A DNA stretch of 64,000 bases from Leucobacter edaphi (GTDB lineage Bacteria; Actinomycetota; Actinomycetes; Actinomycetales; Microbacteriaceae), in contig NZ_JAEHOI010000009.1 in assembly GCF_016522535.1 (NCBI RefSeq), positions 1-64,000 on the forward strand, in the 5' to 3' direction. Position 1 is the stretch's first letter. Each line of letters opens with the position of its first letter. Positions 1-7,998 of the stretch are shown one piece after another. The translations under genes and the position numbers were made by a program. Under the pieces are notes generated by a model. The model did not search any database. It worked only from the letters and a program-made list of their open reading frames with translations, and had not been told where the DNA came from.

Positions 1-75
<75 letters not shown>

Positions 76-212
76 CCCCCCGCCGCTCGCGTGTGCGGCA
101 GGCGGCGCCAGCGGCCCGGGGACCCGCCATGCCGCCAGCTGACCGCCTCAGCCGACACCACCCCAGGTTTCCTTTCCACCCACTGCTGACCTCCAACGAC
201 GAAGGATCACAC

Positions 213-1151
213 ATGAAAAAGACCCAGCTGTCCCTCCTCGCGCTCGCGGCCGCCGCGGCACTCGCGTTCACCGGCTGTTCCGGCGGCGCGGACTCCGCCG
301 CGAAGGACTCCGCCGCGAGCTCGAACGCGAGCTCTGCCAAACCGGCGGGCGACGAGATCACCACGAAGGCCGATCCCGAACTGACGAAGCTCCTCCCGGA
401 GAAAATCACCGCGGCGGGCAAGATCAACATCGCCGTCGACATCCCCGCGCCGCCCATGGCGATGTACGACGCCGACAACCGCGCGATCGGCTTCGATCCC
501 GAACTCGGCCGGCTCCTGGGTCAGAAACTCGGGATCGACGTGTCCATCAACAAGCAGCCCTTCGACTCGGTGATCCCGTCGCTGCAGGCCGGCAAGAACG
601 ACATCATCATGAGCGGCATGAACGACACCGTTGAGCGCGAGAAGACGCTCTCGTTCATCGACTACTCCCACGGCGGCTTCGCGGTCGCCGTCCGCAAGGG
701 CAACCCCGACAAGATCACCACCCAGCAGGACCTCTGCGGCAAGACCGTCTCGGTGCAGAAGGCGACCGTGCAGGTCGAACTGCTGCGCAACATGAACTGC
801 GGGATCACGCTCATGGAGTTGCCGATGGACCTCGACGCGCAGACCGCGCTCCGCGCCGGGAAGAGTCAGGCCTACGTGGCCGATGCCGTCGTGGTCGAGT
901 ACGTCGTCGCCTCGACGGGCAACGGCAAGACCTTCGACATCGTCCGCGACCCGAAGAACCCCGCGGGATTCAACCCGGTCTACAGCGGGATCGGCGTCCT
1001 GAAGGAGGACACCGAGATGGTGACCGCGATCCAGAAGGCGTTCCAGGCGCTGATCGACGAGGGCAGCTACCAGAAGGTGCTCGAGCGCAACAAGATCGCG
1101 GCCTACGCGGTGAAGTCCGCCGAGGTGAACCAGGCGGCAAACGCCTCGTAG
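213..1151 (+). CDS. ABC transporter substrate-binding lipoprotein, amino-acid type (SBP family 3)
   Basis: 312 residues. The start at 213 follows GAAGGA (201-206) and gives a lipoprotein signal: MKK, a hydrophobic alanine-rich core, then the lipobox AFTGC with Cys22 as the lipid anchor. An Ala/Ser-rich linker follows, then a mature domain (about residues 60-300) typical of the periplasmic glutamate/glutamine-binding family: a first-lobe segment with GFDPELGRLLGQ, then SGMNDTVEREK. The family binds polar amino acids outside the cell and hands them to a membrane permease. No permease or ATPase lies beside it: pyrE follows and the sequence begins upstream, so partners are off the window or elsewhere. 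The exact substrate is not readable. Confidence 0.85.
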   Translation: MKKTQLSLLALAAAAALAFTGCSGGADSAAKDSAASSNASSAKPAGDEITTKADPELTKLLPEKITAAGKINIAVDIPAPPMAMYDADNRAIGFDPELGRLLGQKLGIDVSINKQPFDSVIPSLQAGKNDIIMSGMNDTVEREKTLSFIDYSHGGFAVAVRKGNPDKITTQQDLCGKTVSVQKATVQVELLRNMNCGITLMELPMDLDAQTALRAGKSQAYVADAVVVEYVVASTGNGKTFDIVRDPKNPAGFNPVYSGIGVLKEDTEMVTAIQKAFQALIDEGSYQKVLERNKIAAYAVKSAEVNQAANAS

Positions 1152-1226
1152 CTGAGCGCCGTCCCGGCCCCGCCCCAGATCCAGCGCCGGATCAGGGGCG
1201 GGGCCGTTCGCGTGACGCCCCGCCGC

Positions 1227-1232
1227 TAGAAT
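1227..1232 (+). promoter_or_regulatory. -10 box for a probable leaderless pyrE transcript
   Basis: TAGAAT ends 7 nt before the pyrE ATG (1240), and no purine-rich ribosome binding site lies between. This spacing puts the transcription start at or next to the start codon. Confidence 0.6.
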
Positions 1233-1239
1233 CGAAGCC

Positions 1240-1794
1240 ATGACCAGCGCACGCGAACAGCTCATCGAGCTCATCAAGGACGAGGCCGTCTTCCACGGCG
1301 ACTTCACGCTCACGAGCGGCAAGAAGGCCACCTACTACATCGATATGCGCAAGCTGAGCCTCGACCATCGCGCGGCACCGCTGATCGGACAGGTCATGCT
1401 CGACCTCATCGGCGACATCGACGGCGTCGTCGCCGTCGGCGGGCTCACCATGGGCGCCGACCCGATCGCGTCCGCGATCATGCACCAGGGCGTCGCCCGC
1501 GGCGAGGTCTACGACTCGTTCGTCGTCCGAAAGGAGCCCAAGGACCACGGGCGCGGGCGGCAGGTCGAGGGCCCCGACCTCAACGGGAAGCGGGTCGTCG
1601 TCGTGGAGGACACGTCCACGACGGGCGGATCGCCGCTGAAGGCGATCGAGGCGCTCAAGAAGGTCGGTGCGGAGATCGCTGCCGTCGCCGTCGTCGTCGA
1701 TCGCCAGGCGCCCGCGAAGGAGCGCATCGAGAGCGAGGGCTACGAATACCGCTTCGCGATCGGGCTCGAGGATCTGGGGCTTTCGCCGCAGTAG
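1240..1794 (+). CDS. pyrE: Orotate phosphoribosyltransferase
   Basis: 184 residues, usual length for the enzyme. It converts orotate and PRPP to orotidine 5'-monophosphate in de novo pyrimidine synthesis, in the cytosol. The PRPP-binding signature is plain at about residues 119-132: four valines, then EDTSTTGGSP. The N-terminal part has the family FTLTSGKKATYYIDMR stretch near residue 25. It stands alone between the binding protein and a GntR regulator, with its own -10 box at 1227 and a hairpin terminator at 1810. The rest of the pyr pathway is not in the window. Confidence 0.95.
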   Translation: MTSAREQLIELIKDEAVFHGDFTLTSGKKATYYIDMRKLSLDHRAAPLIGQVMLDLIGDIDGVVAVGGLTMGADPIASAIMHQGVARGEVYDSFVVRKEPKDHGRGRQVEGPDLNGKRVVVVEDTSTTGGSPLKAIEALKKVGAEIAAVAVVVDRQAPAKERIESEGYEYRFAIGLEDLGLSPQ

Positions 1795-1809
1795 TTGCTC
1801 GATCCCGCG

Positions 1810-1843
1810 AAAGGCCGGACCCCGTGGCGGGGCCCGGCCTTTT
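1810..1843 (+). terminator. Rho-independent terminator after pyrE
   Basis: AAAGGCCGG-A-CCCCG pairs with CGGGG-C-CCGGCCTTT around a TGG loop: a long GC stem with one A/C mismatch, ending in TTTT. It begins about 15 nt after the pyrE stop. Confidence 0.85.
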
Positions 1844-1977
1844 GCGTTCCCGATGCGACAGGGCTTGATCCGCCGTGCAGGTATTGCGAGCGAATCGTGC
1901 ACTGCGCGCCGGGCCCGACCGCCGAACAGTTCCGCCTCGCATACCCTCTGGATGGGGCCGATCCCCGCGAAATCGGA

Positions 1978-2006
1978 TAGGGTAGATCATTAGTTGGTCC
2001 TACCAA
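1978..2006 (+). promoter_or_regulatory. Promoter and FadR-type operator for the GntR regulator
   Basis: TTGGT-CCT-ACCAA at 1994-2006 is a perfect inverted repeat matching the TGGTnnnACCA pattern bound by FadR/PdhR-type GntR regulators. A -10-like TAGGGT (1978-1983) lies just upstream, so the operator would cover the start of transcription. I infer autoregulation and control of the genes that follow. No clear -35 box is visible. Confidence 0.65.
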
Positions 2007-2036
2007 TGAGGGTGATGCGCGGCGCGGGAGGGTTCG

Positions 2037-2759
2037 ATGGACTGGAGCAAGATCGGTCACGCGACGACCCTGTCACTTCCGGACCGGCTCTCGGTCGACC
2101 TCGAACGACTGATTCTCGAGGGCGAACTCGCCCCAGGCGATCGGCTTCCGCCCGAGCGGGAGCTCGCCGAGCATCTCGGGGTCTCCCGCGTCTCGATCCG
2201 CGAGGCATTGCGTGAGCTCGAGAACCGCGGGCTCATCGACCGCAGGCCCGGCCGCGGCACCGTGGTGCTCGCGCCGGGGGAGGGCTCGAGCATCGCCGAG
2301 GGGCTCTCCGAATCCGTGAGTGGACTCAACCCCGAGATCCAGCACATCATGGAGCTTCGAGCGATTCTCGAGCCCCCGATCGCCCGCATCACGGCGAAGC
2401 GGGCGACGGCCCGCGATCTCGCCCAGCTCCGGGAGCTCGTCGAGGCCATGGAAGCCGACGTATCGCAGGAGCGCTACGCGGAACTCGACCGAGCTTTCCA
2501 CCAGGCCATCGCGCAGTACGCGCACAACCCGCTGCTGGCCCTGATCAACGAGAAGATCGCTCAGCAGATCGCGCCGAGCAGGTCCAGCCGGTATCAGACA
2601 CGCGCCAGACGGGCCGCATCGAGCGCTGCCCACCGGCGCATTTACGAAGCCATCGCCACCGGCGACGGCGACCTCGCCGAACACGAGGCCCGCGATCACG
2701 TGCTCGATATCGGGCACCAGATCGCGCGCGCATCACAGGAGCAGGAGACGACGCAGTGA
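2037..2759 (+). CDS. GntR-family transcriptional regulator, FadR/FCD subfamily
   Basis: 240 residues. Residues about 13-80 form the GntR winged helix-turn-helix (PPERELAEHLGVSRVSIREA, then RPGRGTVV). The rest is an all-helical FCD effector domain with the usual spaced Asp/His residues (ELDRAFHQAIAQYAHN). FCD regulators usually bind a metabolite such as a carboxylate or amino acid and release DNA. A matching operator lies 30 nt upstream, and GGAGG sits before the ATG. Its stop overlaps the GTG start of the gamma-glutamyltransferase gene (GTGA), so it leads the catabolic cluster through 7957 and probably controls it. The ligand is not known from sequence. Confidence 0.9.
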   Translation: MDWSKIGHATTLSLPDRLSVDLERLILEGELAPGDRLPPERELAEHLGVSRVSIREALRELENRGLIDRRPGRGTVVLAPGEGSSIAEGLSESVSGLNPEIQHIMELRAILEPPIARITAKRATARDLAQLRELVEAMEADVSQERYAELDRAFHQAIAQYAHNPLLALINEKIAQQIAPSRSSRYQTRARRAASSAAHRRIYEAIATGDGDLAEHEARDHVLDIGHQIARASQEQETTQ

Positions 2760-4318
2760 CCGAATCCGCAACCACCGCCCCGCGAGGCGCGATCTCGACC
2801 TCGCACTACCTTGCCACCGAGGCCGGAGCGGCCGTGATCGCGGCCGGCGGGAACGCGGTCGACGCGGCCCTCGCCGCCGCGGCGACGCTGTGCGTCGTCT
2901 ACCCGAACAACGTCGCGCTGGGCGGAGACCTCGTGGCGCTCGTGCGGAGCCCGGAAGGGGAGGTGCGCTTCCTCAACGCGACGGGCGCGGCGCCGGCCGG
3001 GCAGACGATCGAGGCGCTGCGCGAGAAGCACGGCGACGCGCTCCCGCTGCGCGGCATCGACACGATCACCGTCCCGGGAGGGATCTGCGGCTGGAATTCG
3101 CTCCACGAGTACGGCGCGACGCGCCCATGGGCCGCGCACTTCGAGTCCGCGATCCGGTATGCCGAACAGGGATTCCCGAACTCGCGATCGGTTGCGGCCG
3201 CGCTCGTCGAGGACCGCGAGTCGCTCGCCCAGGATCCCGGCGCGCGCGCCGTCTTCTACCCGGACGGCGAGCCCATCGCGGAGGGCGAGCCGCTCGTCCA
3301 GCCAGCGCTCGCGCGGACGCTGCGACGGCTCGCGGAGGGGGGCTCCGCCGAGTTCTACGAGGGCGAGACCGCGGCGAAGTGGATCGCCGGTCTGCAGCGA
3401 CTCGGATCCCGGATCACGGCACAGGACGCCATCGACTATCAGGCATTCTGGGCCGACCCGCTCGAGGGCGAGTTCGCGGGCCTGCGCGTGCTCACCGGCC
3501 CGCCCAACACCTCGGGCTTCATGCTGCTGCGGGCGCTGCGCGCGGTGACCGACGGGATCGACGATCCGCTGGGCGCGGGTGCCGGCGAGCTCGCTCAGGC
3601 GTTCCGCGACGCGAACGCGATCCGGGCAGCGCTGCTCGCGGATCCCAGGACGGGCGCCTCCGGCGAAGCACTCGTCGCGCACGCCGCTCCGCCGGTCGAG
3701 GAGCAGCTGCCGGGCGACCCGAAGGCGAGCGGCGACACGGTCGGTTTCTCCGCCTGGACGGCCGACGGCTGGGCCGTCTCCCTCATTAACTCCGTGTACT
3801 GGGGTTTCGGCTCGCATATCCTCGAGCCAGAGACCGGCATCATCTTCCAGAACCGCGGCACCTCGTTCTCCCTCGACCCCGCATCGCCGAACGCCTTCGG
3901 CCCGGGCAAGCGGCCGAGGCACACCCTCATGCCGGTGCTCGTGCTCGACGGCGACGAGGTCGCCTGGGTGCCCGCGACCATGGGTGGCGCAGCACAACCC
4001 CAGATCCACGCGCAATTGCTGCTCCGCAGCGTCGCGGGAGCCTCGCCCGCGGAGGCGACGCACGCGCCCCGCTGGATGGTGACCGAGCGACGCCCAGGCG
4101 AAGCACCGCGCGTGCTCGCCGAGCGGGACGTGCCGGAGACCGCGAAGGACGCGATCCGAGCCGCGGGGTTTACGCTCGAGGAGGTCGCCCCGTTCTCCGA
4201 GGAACTCGGCCACTCGAACCTGATCAGGATCCGACGCGAGGCAGCACCTGCTCGCGTGGACGCTGCGAGCGATCCGCGCTCGGACGGGTCTGCGGTCGTT
4301 GTCGGCGGAGGCGGCTGA
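2756..4318 (+). CDS. Gamma-glutamyltransferase-family N-terminal-nucleophile hydrolase
   Basis: 520 residues, family length. Family members cut or transfer gamma-glutamyl groups from glutathione or related amides; others are acylases. The N-terminal ATEAGAAVIAAGGNAVDAA block (from about residue 20) is the classic GGT start of the large subunit. The self-cleavage and catalytic threonine should be Thr328 in GDTVGFSAWTADG, followed by INSVYWGFGS and GFGPGKRPRHTLMP. No signal peptide or lipobox is visible, so it should act in the cytosol, unlike secreted GGT. It starts on GTG overlapping the regulator stop. Beside an exporter, an amidase and an M20 hydrolase, it fits breakdown of gamma-glutamyl or N-acyl compounds; the substrate is inferred only. 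Confidence 0.85.
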   Translation: MTESATTAPRGAISTSHYLATEAGAAVIAAGGNAVDAALAAAATLCVVYPNNVALGGDLVALVRSPEGEVRFLNATGAAPAGQTIEALREKHGDALPLRGIDTITVPGGICGWNSLHEYGATRPWAAHFESAIRYAEQGFPNSRSVAAALVEDRESLAQDPGARAVFYPDGEPIAEGEPLVQPALARTLRRLAEGGSAEFYEGETAAKWIAGLQRLGSRITAQDAIDYQAFWADPLEGEFAGLRVLTGPPNTSGFMLLRALRAVTDGIDDPLGAGAGELAQAFRDANAIRAALLADPRTGASGEALVAHAAPPVEEQLPGDPKASGDTVGFSAWTADGWAVSLINSVYWGFGSHILEPETGIIFQNRGTSFSLDPASPNAFGPGKRPRHTLMPVLVLDGDEVAWVPATMGGAAQPQIHAQLLLRSVAGASPAEATHAPRWMVTERRPGEAPRVLAERDVPETAKDAIRAAGFTLEEVAPFSEELGHSNLIRIRREAAPARVDAASDPRSDGSAVVVGGGG

Positions 4319-4373
4319 CGCGGAGCATCGCACTCGAACCCATCCCACCCTCTGCACAGAATCGAACCCACGA

Positions 4374-5153
4374 ATGGCACAGCTTCAACGCCCCAACGTC
4401 CTCATCCTCCTGCTGCTCGGCTGTCTGACCGGTCTCCTCTCCGGGCTGTTCGGGATCGGTGGCGGCATCGTCCTGGTCCCGCTGCTCGTCATGTTCCTCG
4501 GCTTCGAGCAGCGGCTCGCGGCGGGAACGTCCGTCGCGGCGATTCTGCCAGCCGCGATCGCGGGCAGTATCGGCTATGCGGTGCAGGGGAACGTCGACTG
4601 GCTCGCCGCGGTGCTGCTCGCGGCCGGTGTCGTCGTGGGGGCGCAGATCGGGAGTTATCTGCTCGCGCGCGTTCCGACGGCGTTCCTCCGCTGGCTGTTC
4701 ATGAGCTTCCTGCTCGTCGTCGCGGTGAGCCTGTGGTTCGTGGTCCCGCAGCGCGATGCCGCGATCTCGATGACGGTCTTCATGGGGATCATGCTCGTGC
4801 TCGTCGGAGTGGTGACCGGCGTGCTGTCCGGGCTGCTGGGCGTGGGCGGCGGCGTGATCGTCGTGCCCGTGCTCATGTTCTTCTTCGGTGCGAGCGACCT
4901 GATCGCGAAGGGGACCTCGCTCGTGATGCTGATCCCCGGTTCGATTTCGGGCACGATCGGGAATACTCGCAGGAAGAACGTCGACCTGCGGACAGCGGCC
5001 ATCGTCGGGATCGCTGCCGCGGCGCTGTCGCCGGTCGGCTCGATCGTGGCGACGCACATCACCCCGTTCTGGTCGAACGTGGCCTTCTCCCTGCTACTCG
5101 TGTTCGTCCTGGTGCAGATGCTGCTGAAGATGCGGTCCTCGAAGCGGGATTGA
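4374..5153 (+). CDS. Sulfite exporter TauE/SafE family (TSUP) membrane protein
   Basis: 259 residues, nearly all membrane helix. The two family repeats are clear: GLLSGLFGIGGGIVLVP near the N-terminus and GVLSGLLGVGGGVIVVP in the second half. TSUP proteins move sulfite, sulfonates or other small organic anions across the membrane. The ATG at 4374 is chosen because the membrane helix begins soon after it; a longer in-frame start at 4299 would overlap the preceding gene. It lies 55 nt after the GGT gene, probably co-transcribed, so export or uptake of a sulfur-containing product is a reasonable guess. Confidence 0.85.
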   Translation: MAQLQRPNVLILLLLGCLTGLLSGLFGIGGGIVLVPLLVMFLGFEQRLAAGTSVAAILPAAIAGSIGYAVQGNVDWLAAVLLAAGVVVGAQIGSYLLARVPTAFLRWLFMSFLLVVAVSLWFVVPQRDAAISMTVFMGIMLVLVGVVTGVLSGLLGVGGGVIVVPVLMFFFGASDLIAKGTSLVMLIPGSISGTIGNTRRKNVDLRTAAIVGIAAAALSPVGSIVATHITPFWSNVAFSLLLVFVLVQMLLKMRSSKRD

Positions 5154-5177
5154 AGCGGGGCTGAGCCGGGAGCGCGC

Positions 5178-5213
5178 AGAATTTCGGGGTGTTCGCCCCG
5201 GCTCCGCGATTCT
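5178..5213 (+). terminator. Possible weak terminator or attenuating hairpin
   Basis: CGGGG-tgttcg-CCCCG, with outer arms AGAAT/ATTCT and then TTT. It lies between the exporter and the amidase, so the cluster may be split into two transcripts. Confidence 0.35.
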
Positions 5214-5218
5214 TTCGG

Positions 5219-5247
5219 TTGACACTTCCGGCCCGTGAGCGGAGCAT
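5219..5247 (+). promoter_or_regulatory. Possible internal promoter before the amidase gene
   Basis: A perfect -35 TTGACA (5219-5224) is followed after 17 nt by GAGCAT, a poor -10. If used, it would drive the amidase and M20 genes separately from the regulator-led transcript. Confidence 0.35.
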
Positions 5248-5298
5248 CGGTTGCGGAGGCGCGTTGCAGCAGCGGCGCCGATCAGCCCGGGAGAATCA

Positions 5299-6750
5299 AT
5301 GAGCGAAACCTCAGATCAGGAGCTCGTGCGGCGGCCCGCGCTCGAGCAGCTCGAGCTGCTTGCGCGCGGCGAGCTCTCCGCCGTCGAACTGCTCGCGGAA
5401 ACCAGGCGCGCGATCGAGATCCGCAATCCGGTGCTGAACGCCGTGGTGACGACGGACTTCGGCGCGGCGGAGGCTGCCGCTGCGGCGTCGGATCGGCGGC
5501 GTGCCGCGGAGCTCCCGGTGCGGCCGCTCGAGGGCCTTCCGGTCGCGGTGAAAGACCTGGAGGATACGGCCCGGCTCCGCACGACCTACGGGTCGAGGCG
5601 TTTCGCGGATCACGTGCCGGTGCGGGATTCCCTCGTCGTGGAACGGATGCGCGCTGCCGGTGCGATCATCATCGGGAAAACGAACACGCCGGAGTTCGGC
5701 ACGGGATCGCACACCTACAACGGGGTGTTCGGCACCACTGTGAACCCCTACGACCCCGCGCGCAGCGCTGGCGGCTCGAGCGGCGGCGCCGCGGCGGCGC
5801 TCGCCGCGGGCTTCACCTCCGTCGCCGATGGCTCGGACATGGGCGGATCCCTCAGGAATCCGGCGGCGTTCTGCAACGTCGTGGGCCTGCGACCGACCGC
5901 CGGGAGGGTGCCGAACTGGCCCGGGAGCGACAGCTGGGACACACTCGCGACGAATGGGCCGATGGCCCGCACCGTCGCCGACACGGCGCTCTTGCTCAGC
6001 GTGCTCTCGGGGGCCGACGGACGCTCGCCGATCGCGATTGCCGGGTCGCTGCCCGCCAGTATTCCCGTGGTTGAGTCGGCACCGCTCCTGATCGGGTGGA
6101 GCCGCACGCTCGGGGGCCTCGAGATCGAGGCGGAGATCAGCAGCGTTCTCGAGCGCGACGGGCGGCCGACCCTTGCGGGGCTCGGCCACCGCGTGATCGA
6201 CGTCGAACCGGACTTCACCGGCGCGGATCGCGCGTTCCGCGTGCTGCGCGGGCTGAACTACGCCGACGGTTTCGGCGAGATGCTCGCCGAGCACCGAGAG
6301 CTGCTCGGGCCGGAACTCGTCCAGAACACCGAGTTCGGCCTCGGCCTGAGCCTCGACGATTTTCACGCCGCCCGGCGGGCCCGGCAGCGCGTGCACGAGC
6401 GGTTCGTCGAGCTGTTCGCCCGCATCGACGTACTCGCCGCGCCCGTCACCATGGCCCTGCCCTTCCTCGCGGATGAAATCTGGCCGAAAGAGGTCGGCGG
6501 GGTTGCGCAGCACGACTACCTTGACTGGATGAGGGCCTCCTGGCGGATCTCGCTCACGGGGTACCCGGCGCTGAGCATACCGTGCGGGTTCAGCGAGGAG
6601 GGCCTACCCGTTGGCCTGCAGCTCGTCGGCCGACCGGGAAGCGAAGCGCAGCTGCTCGCGCTCGCCAGGCAGTTCGAGCGCGAGCGGCCGGTGTGGCAAA
6701 CCGGGCCGCCGTGGACCGAGAAAACGTACGAAGGGACCGAACGTGTTTGA
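5299..6750 (+). CDS. Amidase of the amidase-signature family
   Basis: 483 residues, usual for the family, which hydrolyses carbon-nitrogen amide bonds. The Ser-Ser-Lys triad is visible: Lys85 in VAVKDLEDT, the cis serine in GGSSGG (Ser160-161) and the nucleophile Ser184 in SDMGGSLRNPA. The ATG at 5299 has GGGAG 6 nt upstream; an in-frame ATG at 5251 lacks one. There is no signal peptide, so it is cytosolic. It overlaps the next gene by 8 nt, so the two are translationally coupled. It is not a GatA: no GatB or GatC lies nearby and the local context is catabolic. Confidence 0.9.
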   Translation: MSETSDQELVRRPALEQLELLARGELSAVELLAETRRAIEIRNPVLNAVVTTDFGAAEAAAAASDRRRAAELPVRPLEGLPVAVKDLEDTARLRTTYGSRRFADHVPVRDSLVVERMRAAGAIIIGKTNTPEFGTGSHTYNGVFGTTVNPYDPARSAGGSSGGAAAALAAGFTSVADGSDMGGSLRNPAAFCNVVGLRPTAGRVPNWPGSDSWDTLATNGPMARTVADTALLLSVLSGADGRSPIAIAGSLPASIPVVESAPLLIGWSRTLGGLEIEAEISSVLERDGRPTLAGLGHRVIDVEPDFTGADRAFRVLRGLNYADGFGEMLAEHRELLGPELVQNTEFGLGLSLDDFHAARRARQRVHERFVELFARIDVLAAPVTMALPFLADEIWPKEVGGVAQHDYLDWMRASWRISLTGYPALSIPCGFSEEGLPVGLQLVGRPGSEAQLLALARQFERERPVWQTGPPWTEKTYEGTERV

Positions 6751-7957
6751 ACTCGCAGATCAGGATCGAATCGAACTCACCGACACCTACCGTGAGCTGC
6801 ACCGCCATCCCGAGCTCTCGATGCAGGAGCATCGCACCGCCGAGTTCATTGAGGCGGCGCTGGATCGGCTCGGGATCGAGCACTTCCGCTGCGGCGGCAC
6901 GGGCGTCGTCGGCCTGCAGCGCAACGGCGATGGCCCGGTCGTGGCGTTCCGCGCCGACATCGACGGGCTCCCGATCGAGGAGCAGACGGGCGCGGAGTTC
7001 CGCTCCGAGGCGCGCGGCACTCTCCCTGATGGCACCGAGGTTCCCGTGATGCACGGCTGCGGCCACGACTCGCACACCGCTGCCGCGCTCGCCGCGTGCG
7101 GAGTGTTCGAGCGCGATCGCGCGGGGTGGTCGGGCACGATCGTGTGGATCTTCCAGCCGGGTGAGGAGACCGCGGCTGGCGCGAACGCGATGGTCGCCGA
7201 CGGGCTCTGGGATCGCGCCCCGCGGCCCGCCGTGGTGCTCGGCCAGCACGTGGTTCCCGCGGTCCCGGCTGGATCCGTCGCCCTGTGCGAGGGTCCCGCG
7301 ATGGCGGCCGCGGATGCGCTCAAGGTCACGATCCACGGCAAGCAGTCCCACGGCTCGCAGCCGCAGGACTCGATCGACCCGATCGTGCTCGGCGCGTTCA
7401 TCGTGACCCGGCTGCAGACGATCGTGGCGCGGGAGATCGCGCCGCAGTCGGCGGCCGTCGTGACCTGCGGAACGTTCCACGCCGGGGTGAAGGAGAACAT
7501 CATCCCCGATCGGGCCGAACTCACCCTCAACACGCGAACGCTCACCGACGAGGTTCGGGACGCGCTGATCCCCGCGATCCGGCGGGTGATCAGCGCGGAG
7601 GCCGCCGCCTCCGGTGCGCCGGAGCCCGAGGTCGAGGAGCTCTACCGCTTCCCGGCACTCGTCAACGACGCCGAGCAGGCGCGCGTGGTTCGCGCGGGCA
7701 TCGCCGCCGAACTCGGCGCCGAGCGGGTGCTGACGGTCGGACCGGGAATGGGGTCGGAGGACTTCGGCGGCCTCGCAACGAGCATCGGCGTGCCGAACGT
7801 CTACTGGTTCTTCGGGGCGTACGCCGCAGATGCGACCGAGCAGCCCGTCAACCACTCGCCGCAGTTCCTGCCGGACGGCGAGCTCCCGCTCGTCACGGGC
7901 GCGCGCGCCGCGATCGGTGGGATTCGCGCGGCACTGGGGGAGACCCGGGAGGCGTAG
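6743..7957 (+). CDS. M20-family amidohydrolase (hippurate hydrolase/IAA-amino-acid hydrolase type)
   Basis: 404 residues. Members remove acyl groups from N-acyl amino acids using two metal ions. Ligands are visible: FRADIDGLPIEE, then MHGCGHDSHTAA with Cys106 and His108, then IFQPGEET, and the late GMGSEDFGG. The dimerisation insert sits in the middle. The GTG at 6743 is preferred because GAAGGGA lies 6 nt upstream; it overlaps the amidase stop. It is the last gene of the regulator-GGT-TSUP-amidase cluster, which suggests successive removal of amide-linked groups to free amino acids. Confidence 0.9.
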   Translation: MFELADQDRIELTDTYRELHRHPELSMQEHRTAEFIEAALDRLGIEHFRCGGTGVVGLQRNGDGPVVAFRADIDGLPIEEQTGAEFRSEARGTLPDGTEVPVMHGCGHDSHTAAALAACGVFERDRAGWSGTIVWIFQPGEETAAGANAMVADGLWDRAPRPAVVLGQHVVPAVPAGSVALCEGPAMAAADALKVTIHGKQSHGSQPQDSIDPIVLGAFIVTRLQTIVAREIAPQSAAVVTCGTFHAGVKENIIPDRAELTLNTRTLTDEVRDALIPAIRRVISAEAAASGAPEPEVEELYRFPALVNDAEQARVVRAGIAAELGAERVLTVGPGMGSEDFGGLATSIGVPNVYWFFGAYAADATEQPVNHSPQFLPDGELPLVTGARAAIGGIRAALGETREA

Positions 7958-7962
7958 CAGAG

Positions 7963-7988
7963 ACGCCCCGGAGGCTCGGGGTGCGCCG
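7963..7988. terminator. Possible bidirectional hairpin between convergent genes
   Basis: CGCCCCG and CGGGGTGCG can pair across GAGGCT, with a wobble. There is no T-run. It lies between the M20 gene and the convergent phosphatase gene. Confidence 0.3.
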
Positions 7989-7998
7989 GGCGCGCGGC

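Noticed and set aside
2696-4357. A 553-codon minus-strand frame over the GGT gene
   Set aside because: Antisense shadow; Arg-rich and with no recognisable fold, against a full GGT on the plus strand.
5299-6750. GatA subunit of the amidotransferase
   Set aside because: The amidase signature is shared, but no gatB or gatC is near and the neighbours are a catabolic set.
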